Assembly (NCBI GenBank): GCA_021733705.1 | Contig: JAIPKF010000001.1 | Coordinates: 1 to 34,082 of the forward strand | Source: Chthoniobacterales bacterium | GTDB taxonomy: Bacteria; Verrucomicrobiota; Verrucomicrobiia; Chthoniobacterales; UBA6821 | Reading direction: 5' to 3' | Length of the DNA stretch: 34,082 nucleotides | Shown: in pieces, positions 7,416-15,154 of the stretch | Position numbering within the stretch: position 1 is the stretch's first letter | Layout: each line of letters opens with the position of its first letter | Position numbers and translations under genes: made by a program | Notes under the pieces: model-generated | Database searches by the model: none | Seen by the model: the letters and a program-made list of their open reading frames with translations, nothing else | Told to the model about the DNA's origin: nothing

Positions 7416-8591
7416 CTAAGAGTCAACCTTTTTTTTAATAGTTTTTAGTAATGACTCTGGTAGTTCCAAATAATGCCGCACACTTTGTGATAACAAAAAA
7501 GGAGCAATCATTGTTTCGGTAATAGGAACAGGTGAGTTCAAGACACGCTTCGTAGCTGCTGCTAAGGCTGATGGAGTTAGATCAGAGAGCCCTTTTGATA
7601 AAGGGCCTTGAAGAATCTCTGCCGGTCCAAAGGGACAATTTGTACTGATGACTTGTGTCCCACAGGCAAGTGCTTCTACCAGGACATTGGGCAGTCCTTC
7701 ATAATCGGAACTGAGTACTAACGCTTCTGCCGAACGCATGTAGGAGTAAGGGTTTTTTACGAATCCTGCAAAAACAAGACGTTCCTGAATATCAAATTTT
7801 TCTGCGAGCACTTGAACATTTTCTATTTCTTGATCACTTCCCGAGCCCAGTAAAATAAGCTTTCCGAGGTATCCACTTAATTTAAAAGCTTCAAAAAGGC
7901 GATCGTGACGTTTTTGTTTATTAAAACGTCCAACGTGAAGAAGGAATTTCTCATTTTCAAAAGGAGACTTTTCCTGAGCCTTACGACGTACATCATCGAG
8001 GTCGAGTGGATTGTAAATAGTCGTCATGGCTGCGGGTCGAATACCAATAGTGTGCACATCTTCTTGCAAGGCTTGTGAGACGGTGATCAATTTTCTTCCA
8101 GAATAGGTATTTATAAGCTGCTGACGTTTTCTCCAACGCTGGAATCCTTTTTTATTGTCGAGCTGTCCTGCAGTAAGAGCACAATGGAGGCACATCCAGG
8201 CTTCTTTGAGAACATGAGAGGAGGCTACGATACGATCAGTCTTGGGTAGATGTGAAACTACTAGCGATATTTTTTTTTGGGAAAAATAAGTTTCAAGTAT
8301 ACGATCTAAAGAGCGTGAGCGTCGCATGATCTCAGTTTGACGCCAAAAAGGTCCACGATAAGAGTCTTCGACTAAGAGATAATTGACTCCAGCTGGAATC
8401 GGGTAGAGAGACTCGTTTCGCAGTGAAACAAGTGTGACCTCATGACCCTGCTGTGACATCGCTCCAGATAAAGTAAGAACAATGCGTTCTGCACCCCCAC
8501 CCGAGAGACCATCAATAAGAAAGAGAATGTTTTTTTGTTGTTTGGAATCTGTCACGGCCAATTTTACTGCTAATGAACTCGAATATTTCAC
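7416..8591 (-). CDS. Family 4 glycosyltransferase (GT-B), LPS/envelope sugar transfer
   Basis: The 391-residue product has two Rossmann halves. The N-terminal half starts with ILFLIDGLSGGGAERIVL, the acceptor-side Gly-rich motif of GT4 enzymes. The C-terminal half has LLHVGRFNKQKRHDRLFEAF and the E-x7-E motif in YEGLPNVLVEALACG, which contacts the sugar nucleotide. It would be a cytoplasmic or membrane-associated retaining transferase using UDP- or ADP-activated sugar. It is the last gene of the minus-strand envelope cluster, separated from the heptosyltransferase by nested repeats. The GTG at 8591 is provided by a degenerate repeat end (GTGTGAAATATTCGAG). A second GTG at 8555 (MTDSKQQKNILFL) is a plausible native start. 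The donor and acceptor are unknown. Confidence 0.85.
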   Translation of the reverse strand: MKYSSSLAVKLAVTDSKQQKNILFLIDGLSGGGAERIVLTLSGAMSQQGHEVTLVSLRNESLYPIPAGVNYLLVEDSYRGPFWRQTEIMRRSRSLDRILETYFSQKKISLVVSHLPKTDRIVASSHVLKEAWMCLHCALTAGQLDNKKGFQRWRKRQQLINTYSGRKLITVSQALQEDVHTIGIRPAAMTTIYNPLDLDDVRRKAQEKSPFENEKFLLHVGRFNKQKRHDRLFEAFKLSGYLGKLILLGSGSDQEIENVQVLAEKFDIQERLVFAGFVKNPYSYMRSAEALVLSSDYEGLPNVLVEALACGTQVISTNCPFGPAEILQGPLSKGLSDLTPSALAAATKRVLNSPVPITETMIAPFLLSQSVRHYLELPESLLKTIKKKVDS

Positions 8592-8655
8592 ACTATAGAC
8601 AAAGTAATATGATTATAAATCTATTACGGCTTGTGGAAAGCTCATTATTACTGCG
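8574..8655 (+). repeat. Truncated type B palindromic repeat (left arm), interrupted by a type A copy
   Basis: The sequence runs from the degenerate end TGAACTCGAATATTTCACAC, with a small ~26-bp insertion or duplication, through ATCTATTACGGCTTGTGGAA and stops after TTACTGCG at 8655. A type A copy begins there. The right half of B is absent. Confidence 0.85.
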
Positions 8656-8889
8656 TTAGCCCGCATATTTCATCCCGATCACCTGCGGAAGCCGGGAAGT
8701 CAGATGGATGCTACGTTGATCTCGAAGTCTTCCTTGGGCAGTGTGTATACACACTGCCGTCGTCAAAATACGTGTCTGCGTTGACTCGCTCGCTCCCGCT
8801 CGTCTCCCCCGCGGTCTCCCAACCGCCGGTGGTGCCCCATCAGCCTTCGCGACCTCCTCGTTACGATCAGTATGAAATATCCGGGTTAA
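8656..8889 (+). repeat. Palindromic YTAR repeat, extended type A (copy 5, 234 bp)
   Basis: The copy runs from TTAG to TTAA. Its apex is a perfect 22-bp palindrome GGCAGTGTGTATACACACTGCC. The right arm carries ~50 extra GC-rich bases (around 8775-8835, e.g. GACTCGCTCGCTCCCGCTCG) not present in other A copies. The right end supplies the last codons and stop of the heptosyltransferase on the minus strand. Confidence 0.92.
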
Positions 8890-9970
8890 CTGGTTTTTTT
8901 ACTAAGGACTCAATTGCTGTAATAACAGCCTCTACTGGAATATGAGTAAGATAGCGCTCGGTTGTTTCAGTCTTAACTTTATCAGGATCAAGTAAAGGAG
9001 CATAATCGCTTGCTTTGAGAAGATGATACCGTGTCATCCAAGGATGCCATTCGTTGATTTTACTTGGACCGAAAAGAGCCAGCACATCCTTTTCTAATGC
9101 TGCTGCCATATGCATCGGCACAGAATCGACTCCAATAAAAAGAGTAGCTCCCTCGATTGCTGCAGCAAGTTGGCCCAGTGTCAATTGACCGGCAAGAGAG
9201 TGAAGACGTGGAGAATGAACTTTTTGAAGAATAGTGGCAACCATTGTTTTCTCTTCCATGGAGGGGCCAGAAGTTACAAGAATGGTCCAGCCTTGGTTCG
9301 TAAAATAGTGCATAACTGATGCAAAGCTCTCTTCCTCCCAGCACTTAAAAAACCATCGTGCTGTTGGGTGAATGAGAAGATAAGAAGTAGTGACATGGAG
9401 TTGTTCAAGCTTCTTTTTGATAAAAAAACGGTCTTCTTCACTCACCACTAAGCGACATCGAAGGGAGGATTCCGTTCCGTTATAGGGATAGAGAGGGAGG
9501 GCATCCTCTGGTATAATTTTTTGGAGGGTGGCTAAATTCTGTTCAACCGTATGGTGTGTATTACTAGGAAAGAGGGGTGCTAATTCTGAAAAACAGGAAC
9601 GCCACAATAGATTACGGCGCTTAGGATAATCGATTCCAATAGATCGCCGTGGTGCAAGAAACTTTGCTAGAAGTGCTCCTTGCATCTGGTCGGAGAGATG
9701 AATCACGAGATCATAATTCCGACTTCTAAGATTGGAAAAAAGCTGAAGGATCTTCAAAAAATAATTTGATCCACGAGCTGTTCGATGCCATATCCAAACA
9801 TCCCGTACATCAGGATTATTTTTTAGTATTTCCTCTGTTCCTTCATAGACGAGAAAGTCGATCTGGCATTTTGGAAAAAAGGTCTTGAGTGTTCTGGCTA
9901 CGGGTGTTGTGAGAAGCACGTCACCATGGTGGCGAAGCTTAATGAGCAGAACAGAAGAGGGTTGAAACAT
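8867..9970 (-). CDS. waaQ: LPS core heptosyltransferase (GT9, RfaQ/WaaQ-like)
   Basis: This product transfers heptose from ADP-heptose onto the LPS inner core on the cytoplasmic face. The start SVLLIKLRHHGDVLLTTPVA is characteristic of RfaQ-type enzymes. The C-terminal FIGVDSVPMHMAAALEKD followed by ALFGPS is the ADP-heptose-binding motif of GT9. The full length of ~360 residues fits. The ATG (9970-9968) immediately follows the TAA of the upstream PfkB gene with no spacer, so the two are translationally coupled. The last residues (about NPDISY) and the TGA stop come from the end of repeat copy 5, so the native C-terminus was replaced by insertion of the element. Exact heptose position (I, II or III) is not certain. 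Confidence 0.87.
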   Translation of the reverse strand: MFQPSSVLLIKLRHHGDVLLTTPVARTLKTFFPKCQIDFLVYEGTEEILKNNPDVRDVWIWHRTARGSNYFLKILQLFSNLRSRNYDLVIHLSDQMQGALLAKFLAPRRSIGIDYPKRRNLLWRSCFSELAPLFPSNTHHTVEQNLATLQKIIPEDALPLYPYNGTESSLRCRLVVSEEDRFFIKKKLEQLHVTTSYLLIHPTARWFFKCWEEESFASVMHYFTNQGWTILVTSGPSMEEKTMVATILQKVHSPRLHSLAGQLTLGQLAAAIEGATLFIGVDSVPMHMAAALEKDVLALFGPSKINEWHPWMTRYHLLKASDYAPLLDPDKVKTETTERYLTHIPVEAVITAIESLVKKPVNPDISY

Positions 9971-10891
9971 TTAAAAAGTACTTACTTTTTTAAATACCTT
10001 CCACCTTTCTTCAATCTCCTTCTGTTCTACAGAACGTAGACGATCTGTACCAAATGATTCGACTGTAAAGCTTGCCATGATACTTCCATATACAACGGCT
10101 TGTTGTAATATTTCAAAGTTAATAGGTTCCTTGGAGTTGCTATCACTAAAACGGCTTGCTAAATAACCAGCCATCCCCCCTGCAAAAGCATCTCCTGCCC
10201 CCGTGGGATCCTGAATATTTTCTAGAGGATAAGCAGGACAGCTGAAAAACTGATCTGGGCCAAAAAGATAACAGCCGTGCTCTCCTTTTTTTATAGCAAC
10301 ATAGGTGGGTCCCATTTTACGAAGAAGAGCGCCTGCTTGAATCAGGTTGTTTTGACCAGTGAGTTCACGGGCTTCGCTATCGTTGAGAGAAAGCAGGTCA
10401 ATACGAGTAAGAAGCTTTAGTAAATCCGCACGAGCAATATTAATCCAGAGGTTCATGGTATCGGCAATAACAAATCTTGGAGATTGAAGCTGATCGAGAA
10501 CATGTAATTGTAAATCAGGGCCAATATTAGCTAATAGTATGAAGGGAAGCGTAGAATAAGCCTCAGGGAGGGTTGGAGTGAAATCGGCAAACACATTCAA
10601 ATCGGTAGAATGCGTTTTGCGATTGTTCATATTGTCGAAATATTCCCCAGACCATCGGAATGTTTTCCCAGGAACTCTTTGTAGACCAGAAAGGTCAATG
10701 TTGCGTCGCTGAAAATCCTCGATATATTCCGAAGGAAAATCATCTCCAACAATGGCAACAAGGCTTGGGTTTGTAAAAAACGAAGCACTGATGGATGCAT
10801 AAGAGGCAGTCCCACCAAAGAGCTCTTTACGCTCCTCCAGTGGTGTTTTAACAGTATCAAGAGCAATAGAACCGAGAACGAGTAAAGACAT
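9971..10891 (-). CDS. PfkB-family sugar kinase in LPS cluster
   Basis: This is a ribokinase-like ATP-dependent sugar kinase of 306 residues. It has GSIALDTVKTP at the N-terminus, the GG motif in LFGGTASYASISASFF (about residues 24-39), and the signature DPTGAGDAFAGG near residue 230, with the catalytic Asp and anion hole. Position between GT2 and the heptosyltransferase (43 bp and 0 bp spacing) suggests action on an envelope sugar, possibly a heptose phosphate. It does not carry the N-terminal motif usual for HldE/HldA, so the substrate is open. A CTCTTTACCCATCACTC motif lies ~25-40 bp upstream of its ATG on the coding strand. Confidence 0.82.
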   Translation of the reverse strand: MSLLVLGSIALDTVKTPLEERKELFGGTASYASISASFFTNPSLVAIVGDDFPSEYIEDFQRRNIDLSGLQRVPGKTFRWSGEYFDNMNNRKTHSTDLNVFADFTPTLPEAYSTLPFILLANIGPDLQLHVLDQLQSPRFVIADTMNLWINIARADLLKLLTRIDLLSLNDSEARELTGQNNLIQAGALLRKMGPTYVAIKKGEHGCYLFGPDQFFSCPAYPLENIQDPTGAGDAFAGGMAGYLASRFSDSNSKEPINFEILQQAVVYGSIMASFTVESFGTDRLRSVEQKEIEERWKVFKKVSTF

Positions 10892-10934
10892 AGTTAGTAG
10901 GATAATGAAGAATGAGTGATGGGTAAAGAGTCAA

Positions 10935-11690
10935 TTATTCGTTCTTTGTGCTTTCTTCAAAACTCCTACTGTAGCGTACAAAGACAGAGAATGTCGTTGC
11001 TACTGCGATCCACAAGCCAGGAAAGCCATCAAGGAAGCCACATCGCAAAACATAGGCACGAAAAAAACGCCAGAGTGGTCGTGAAATAGTTGCTGCAAGC
11101 GACCAATTTTTTTTCTGCTGTTTTTGGAAAAACTCCTCAGCAAAAGGATGGATCTTCTCAATATAGGATTCCATGGAAGGAAAGGAATAGTGAAGTAAAT
11201 CACCCCGAAGATGGGTTGTGGGTCCTGAGAGGAGAACTGTTTCATGAATGGGTTCAACCCAAGTGCCATCCGTTCGACGAAAAAGACGCAGTTTTGTATC
11301 TGGATACCAATCTCCATGCCTGATCCAGCGGCCTAAAAACCATGTGCATCGATGGAAGGTTGCTCCATGAAAATGATCGCAATCTCCCTGTTCAAAAAAT
11401 TGGATCAGACTTTTTTTTAATTTAGGAGAAAGTTCCTCATCACAATCAAGCGCTAAGACCCATTGTTGAGTACAAAAAGCAAGTGCACAATTTTTTTGAT
11501 CTCGATAACCAAGCCACTTTTGATGATAGGTTTTTGCTCCAAATTCTTTAGCAATGGAGAGTGTTGCATCATTCGATCCTGAATCGACCAGAATAATCTC
11601 TTGGGCGATATCCTCAATACTTCTCAAACAACGTCGCAGGTTTTTTTCCTCGTTGTAGGAGATAAGAGCAATCGAGAGGGGAAGTGGCAT
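10935..11690 (-). CDS. Family 2 glycosyltransferase, WaaE/KdtX-like
   Basis: This is a GT-A enzyme beginning PLSIALISYNEEKNLRRCL. It has the nucleotide-binding VDSGSNDAT segment and a DxD-type metal site in ALDCDEELS. The segment WYPDTKLRLFRR, followed by PIHETV, is typical of the WaaE/KdtX LPS core beta-1,4-glucosyltransferase group. A hydrophobic C-terminal helix (about FLDGFPGLWIAVATTFSVF) suggests membrane association. I use the ATG at 11690 (MPLPLSIAL). An ATG at 11714 would add 8 residues. It sits in the minus-strand cluster, 18 bp or so downstream of the rhomboid gene and 43 bp upstream of the sugar kinase. Confidence 0.85.
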   Translation of the reverse strand: MPLPLSIALISYNEEKNLRRCLRSIEDIAQEIILVDSGSNDATLSIAKEFGAKTYHQKWLGYRDQKNCALAFCTQQWVLALDCDEELSPKLKKSLIQFFEQGDCDHFHGATFHRCTWFLGRWIRHGDWYPDTKLRLFRRTDGTWVEPIHETVLLSGPTTHLRGDLLHYSFPSMESYIEKIHPFAEEFFQKQQKKNWSLAATISRPLWRFFRAYVLRCGFLDGFPGLWIAVATTFSVFVRYSRSFEESTKNE

Positions 11691-11732
11691 TGTGATATCT
11701 GAGCTCAGTAGCAAGCATGCTCATTCTTAACA

Positions 11733-12695
11733 CTATAATCGATCACGTTCGACAAGTGCGCTGCTTGCTTTTTCTAGTTCTTTTTTTTCTGTGGTAGTGA
11801 GGCTTTCCATACCTGTTTGGCTAATTTTTTCAAGGAGAGCATCGATATTGATTATTGGTTGAGGAGAGGGTGTTGGTATTTTTTTAGGAGTTTTTTGGTT
11901 TGTAAAAACAGGAACAAAAGAGGTGGTTGTAGAGAAAGCTTCTACTAGAGTGCGGTTTGAAGAAAGAGACTCTCCTGTTTTAGAGAGAGGGGGGGAGATT
12001 TTTTCAGCTTTGCGATTAAAAGAGCAGCTTCGAGAAATACGAGAGAAAAAGGAGGCTGTATTCCAAGGAAGCAAATCACAATATCCTTGAGCCATCATAA
12101 AAATAATGGCTGCTATCGATTCTGATAAAAAAATGATGAGTGATGTAAATTGATGTGCTTCCAAAAATTGGAGTGTTGAAAACGCAATAAAAACTGCCAA
12201 AAGCCAGCGTGCTGCTATACCGAACAAAAATGGCAGTCCTGGATATAATGCAACAAAAGCAGCAAATATGGCAAAATGAACAGATTGAGCTCCACTCATC
12301 CTCTCTGGTATTCCAAGAAGACTCCATAGCTGTAGCAAGCTGGAACCAAGAAGAATGAGTCCCATGTAAAGCAATGCAAACTTATGGGGGCCGACTATTT
12401 TTTCAACTTCACGGCCGAAGTAATAAAGCATCAGCATTTCTAATGCAAACCAAAGACTTGGGGGGTTTACAAATGCATAGGTAAAGAGACGTAACACTTG
12501 TCCCTGCCAAACCCCAGTACTGCTGTAGCAGAGAGCGTTGACCCAGGAAGCATGACCAAGGCTCATGAAGGTTGCAGTAAGCACCATGAAGAGCGCTTGG
12601 ATACTTATAAGTAGTGTCACCATGTCCAGCCTCCAGCGACCTATCGAAAAAGGCGAGAGATGGTGAAGAGAATAAGGGGATCGTTGGTGAGACAT
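11733..12695 (-). CDS. Rhomboid-like membrane protein, probably catalytically inactive
   Basis: The first ~210 of 320 residues show the rhomboid pattern: a WQGQVLRLFTYAFVNP motif (residues 63-79) before TM2, then several membrane helices. The protease's G-x-S-G catalytic segment aligns with SGAQSVHFAIFAAF (residues 134-147), giving Gln137 at the usual serine position. The histidine of the last core helix aligns with FLSESIAAIIF (about 189-199), with no His. Both catalytic residues therefore appear lost, as in pseudo-rhomboids. A low-complexity linker leads to a C-terminal acidic helix-turn-helix (LLEKISQTGMESLTTTEKKE), resembling the short C-terminal domain (DUF6576-like) attached to rhomboids in Bacteroidota/Verrucomicrobiota. 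First gene of the minus-strand cluster. Confidence 0.78.
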   Translation of the reverse strand: MSHQRSPYSLHHLSPFSIGRWRLDMVTLLISIQALFMVLTATFMSLGHASWVNALCYSSTGVWQGQVLRLFTYAFVNPPSLWFALEMLMLYYFGREVEKIVGPHKFALLYMGLILLGSSLLQLWSLLGIPERMSGAQSVHFAIFAAFVALYPGLPFLFGIAARWLLAVFIAFSTLQFLEAHQFTSLIIFLSESIAAIIFMMAQGYCDLLPWNTASFFSRISRSCSFNRKAEKISPPLSKTGESLSSNRTLVEAFSTTTSFVPVFTNQKTPKKIPTPSPQPIINIDALLEKISQTGMESLTTTEKKELEKASSALVERDRL

Positions 12696-12817
12696 GGTAC
12701 TTATAGTGATTCAAACACGAAAAGATATTATATTTTAAAAGTCTATAGTAATAATGCAAGTGGCTTCGGTTGATTTTTTTAGATATTTTAATTTTTTATC
12801 CCAAGTAAATAGAGCTG

Positions 12818-13001
12818 TTAACCCGGATATTTCATACCAATCACCTACGGAAGCCGCGAAGCCAGATGGATGCTGCGTTGATCTCGAAGTCTTCCTCGGG
12901 CAGTATGTACTCATACAGCCGTTGTCTGACTTCATCGCTCGCCTTACCCCATCAGGATTCGCGGCCTCCTCGTCACGATCAGTATGAAATATCCGGGTTA
13001 A
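12818..13001 (+). repeat. Palindromic YTAR repeat, type A (copy 6)
   Basis: This is a 184-bp copy with TTAA at both ends, the cleanest example of a matching 4-bp flank. The apex is GTATG-TACT-CATAC. It lies between the divergent rhomboid (-) and adk (+) genes. The rest of the 12696-13120 gap shows no ORF I trust. Confidence 0.95.
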
Positions 13002-13120
13002 TAACAGACGAGAAGATCACTTGGGGAAACCACTCCAAAAACCAAACTTTTTGGTGTTCTTAACGGTTATTTGTGACTACACTCACGCCTTGTTTTAGCA
13101 AAATTTTTCCTCTTTTTTTA

Positions 13121-13705
13121 ATGACACGTTTTAAGACTCTACTTATTTTTGGCGCTCCAGGTAGTGGCAAGGGAACACAAGGTCGGACACTAGGTACCAT
13201 CCCTGGATTTTACCATTGCGCTTGCGGAGATGTGTTTCGAGGTCTGGATGTGCAAAGTAAATTAGGACGTGAATTTTTAAAATATTCAAGTAAAGGAAAA
13301 TTGGTTCCTGATGAAATGACGGTAAAACTGTGGGCTCAATGGATTGAAACCGTGGTTGAAGCAGGACAGTTTAAACCCAATCGCGATTTTCTAGTACTCG
13401 ATGGAATTCCTAGAAATGTCGAGCAAGCAAAACTCATGAAAGATTTCATTGATGTTCAACATATCTTTCATCTTTCGTGTCCAGATCGTGACAAATTGGT
13501 GACTCGTCTTAAGAACCGTGCACTCAAAGAAAATCGTCTTGATGATGCTAACGAAGAAATTATTAGAAATCGATTGTCTGTTTATGAAGAAGAGTCAAAG
13601 CCGATGCTTGACTACTATAAAAAATTGTCACGCTTTGACATCGATGCCTCTCTCTCTCCTGTTGAAGTCCTTTACCGCATTCTTGGTGGTGTTTTGAATT
13701 CATAA
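13121..13705 (+). CDS. adk: Adenylate kinase (nucleoside monophosphate kinase)
   Basis: The product catalyses ATP + AMP to 2 ADP in the cytoplasm. The P-loop GAPGSGKGTQG occupies residues 11-21. The NMP-binding stretch includes GDVFRGLD and the domain KLVPDEMTVKLW. LVLDGIPRNVEQA corresponds to the conserved LDGFPR core with Phe replaced by Ile. The LID is the short form, without zinc cysteines (RALKENRLDDANEEIIRNRL). At 194 residues it is a short-type enzyme. I choose the ATG at 13121, after a T-rich leader, over the GTG at 13073, which adds 16 residues without homology. Another adk elsewhere in the genome cannot be excluded. It is followed within 7 bp by a small zinc-ribbon gene, then fmt. 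Confidence 0.85.
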   Translation: MTRFKTLLIFGAPGSGKGTQGRTLGTIPGFYHCACGDVFRGLDVQSKLGREFLKYSSKGKLVPDEMTVKLWAQWIETVVEAGQFKPNRDFLVLDGIPRNVEQAKLMKDFIDVQHIFHLSCPDRDKLVTRLKNRALKENRLDDANEEIIRNRLSVYEEESKPMLDYYKKLSRFDIDASLSPVEVLYRILGGVLNS

Positions 13706-13712
13706 AGGTGCT

Positions 13713-13925
13713 ATGAACCAGTTCGAAAACCTTCGAGCCTCCTCTCTCTATTGTCAGCGTTGTGCTAAAGCAATGTCGGTGAGAGAACGCCTCCTTCTTG
13801 TTCTTCCTGAAAAAGAAATTTATGATTATCTCTGCACAGGATGTTCCTCTTCCCTGGGGCAACGTGAAGTTTCCCTAGGTGATTTAAGAATGGCGCGTAT
13901 GGCCCCAATGCGAAGATCGGGCTAG
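13713..13925 (+). CDS. Small zinc-ribbon protein
   Basis: The 70-residue product has two CxxC pairs: C14-Q-R-C17 and C41-T-G-C44. They enclose a basic/hydrophobic segment (MSVRERLLLVLPEKEIYDYL), as expected for a single treble-clef or zinc-ribbon fold. No signal peptide or membrane segment is present. It starts 7 bp after adk and ends 32 bp before fmt, so the three genes are probably co-transcribed. I recognise the pattern as a conserved small protein of unknown role, not a named family. Confidence 0.7.
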   Translation: MNQFENLRASSLYCQRCAKAMSVRERLLLVLPEKEIYDYLCTGCSSSLGQREVSLGDLRMARMAPMRRSG

Positions 13926-13957
13926 CCTTGAAGATGAGAAACTGCACCTGAACCCTC

Positions 13958-14911
13958 ATGCGTATTCTTTTTGCTGGTACGAGTAGTATTGGAGAACAAG
14001 CACTGAGAGCTGTCGCTCTTAACTACGAATTGATCGGTTTATTAACGCAACCTGATAGGTTAGTAGGACGTCATCAAGAGTTAAAACCCCCAGCACTCAA
14101 AGAATCTTTTTTAAAGCTCGCCCCAGGATTACCAATTCTTCAGCCAGAAAACCTACGTAGTGTTGAGGTCATCAATTCCCTTAAAGCATTAAATCCCGAT
14201 GTGATTGTGACCATGTCGTATGGTAAAATTCTCCCACCTGAGATTCTTACAATACCTCCACTTGGCTGCTTGAATATTCATGCTTCCCTCTTACCACGAC
14301 ATCGTGGAGCCTCTCCAATTCAAGCAGCAATTATTGCAGGAGATACTCAAAGTGGGATCACCATCATGTATATGGGGGAAGGATTAGATAACGGGGATAT
14401 TTTATTAACAAAAAAAATTCCAATAGCACCCCGTGATACTTCAGGAACGTTGCATGATCGCCTTGCAGAGCTCTCACCAACAGCTCTTTTAGAAGCATTA
14501 GATCTATTGCAGAAAGGGATTGCTCCTCGTATTCCTCAACTCGAAAAAGAGGTGACTATCACGCGTCGTATTCAATATTCCGATGCAACTCTCGATTGGG
14601 CCTGCTCTGCTGTTGCAGTGGAGCGCCTCATACGTGCTATGAATCCTAAACCAGGAGCTCACGGAATAATCACTCTTCCTTCAGGAAAAAAAAGTGAGCT
14701 CAAAATCTTTTCTGCCTATGCTCGACCATCCTTACAAAAAAAAAGAGATCTGCAACTAGGTTCCTTTTTTCTTTCAGAGGCAAAGGAGCTGCTTCTCTGT
14801 TGTAAAGAGGGGGCTCTTTTATTAGAGGAAGTTCAACCCATCAGCCGCTCTCGGATGAGTTTCTCAGAATTTGCACGAGGGCATGGTATTAACCCGAATA
14901 TTTCACACTAA
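13958..14911 (+). CDS. fmt: Methionyl-tRNA formyltransferase
   Basis: The product formylates initiator Met-tRNA using 10-formyltetrahydrofolate. The N-terminal Rossmann fold starts MRILFAGTSSIGEQAL. The catalytic region is HASLLPRHRGASPIQ (residues 108-122), followed by GITIMYMGEGLDNGDIL. The C-terminal OB-like domain starts near residue 205. The last residues (about NPNISH) and the TAA stop are encoded by the left end of repeat copy 7, so the native C-terminus has been replaced or extended. The active-site region is intact. The ATG has no Shine-Dalgarno and is preceded by CCTGAACCCTC. Confidence 0.93.
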   Translation: MRILFAGTSSIGEQALRAVALNYELIGLLTQPDRLVGRHQELKPPALKESFLKLAPGLPILQPENLRSVEVINSLKALNPDVIVTMSYGKILPPEILTIPPLGCLNIHASLLPRHRGASPIQAAIIAGDTQSGITIMYMGEGLDNGDILLTKKIPIAPRDTSGTLHDRLAELSPTALLEALDLLQKGIAPRIPQLEKEVTITRRIQYSDATLDWACSAVAVERLIRAMNPKPGAHGIITLPSGKKSELKIFSAYARPSLQKKRDLQLGSFFLSEAKELLLCCKEGALLLEEVQPISRSRMSFSEFARGHGINPNISH

Positions 14912-15075
14912 ATCTATTACGGCTTGTGGAAAGCTCATCATTACTGCGTTGGTCTCGAATTGTGACTTGGGCGGTATGAAACATACAGCCCGGCATCACA
15001 ATCCTTCGCCCGCATTGTACTCATAAGCTTTGCACAGCGCCTCATGATGATTCAGTATGAAAGATTCGGGCTGGA
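14889..15075 (+). repeat. Palindromic YTAR repeat, type B (copy 7)
   Basis: This copy is 187 bp, from TTAA to a decayed CTGG end. Outer stem ATTGTGA.../...TCACAAT and central hairpin GGGC-g-GTATG-AAA-CATAC-a-GCCC. The arms include CTTGTGGAAAGCTCAT and its imperfect complement ATAAGCTTTGCACAG. Confidence 0.93.
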
Positions 15076-15154
15076 GCGTCTACAGAGTGCAGAAAAATAT
15101 CAAAACAGTCTCTTCAGCGTTGATCCTTGAAGCATTTTGAACCACGATACCCTC

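Noticed and set aside
8631..8945. 104-codon plus-strand ORF over copy 5
   Set aside because: Entirely repeat-encoded and antisense to the end of the heptosyltransferase.
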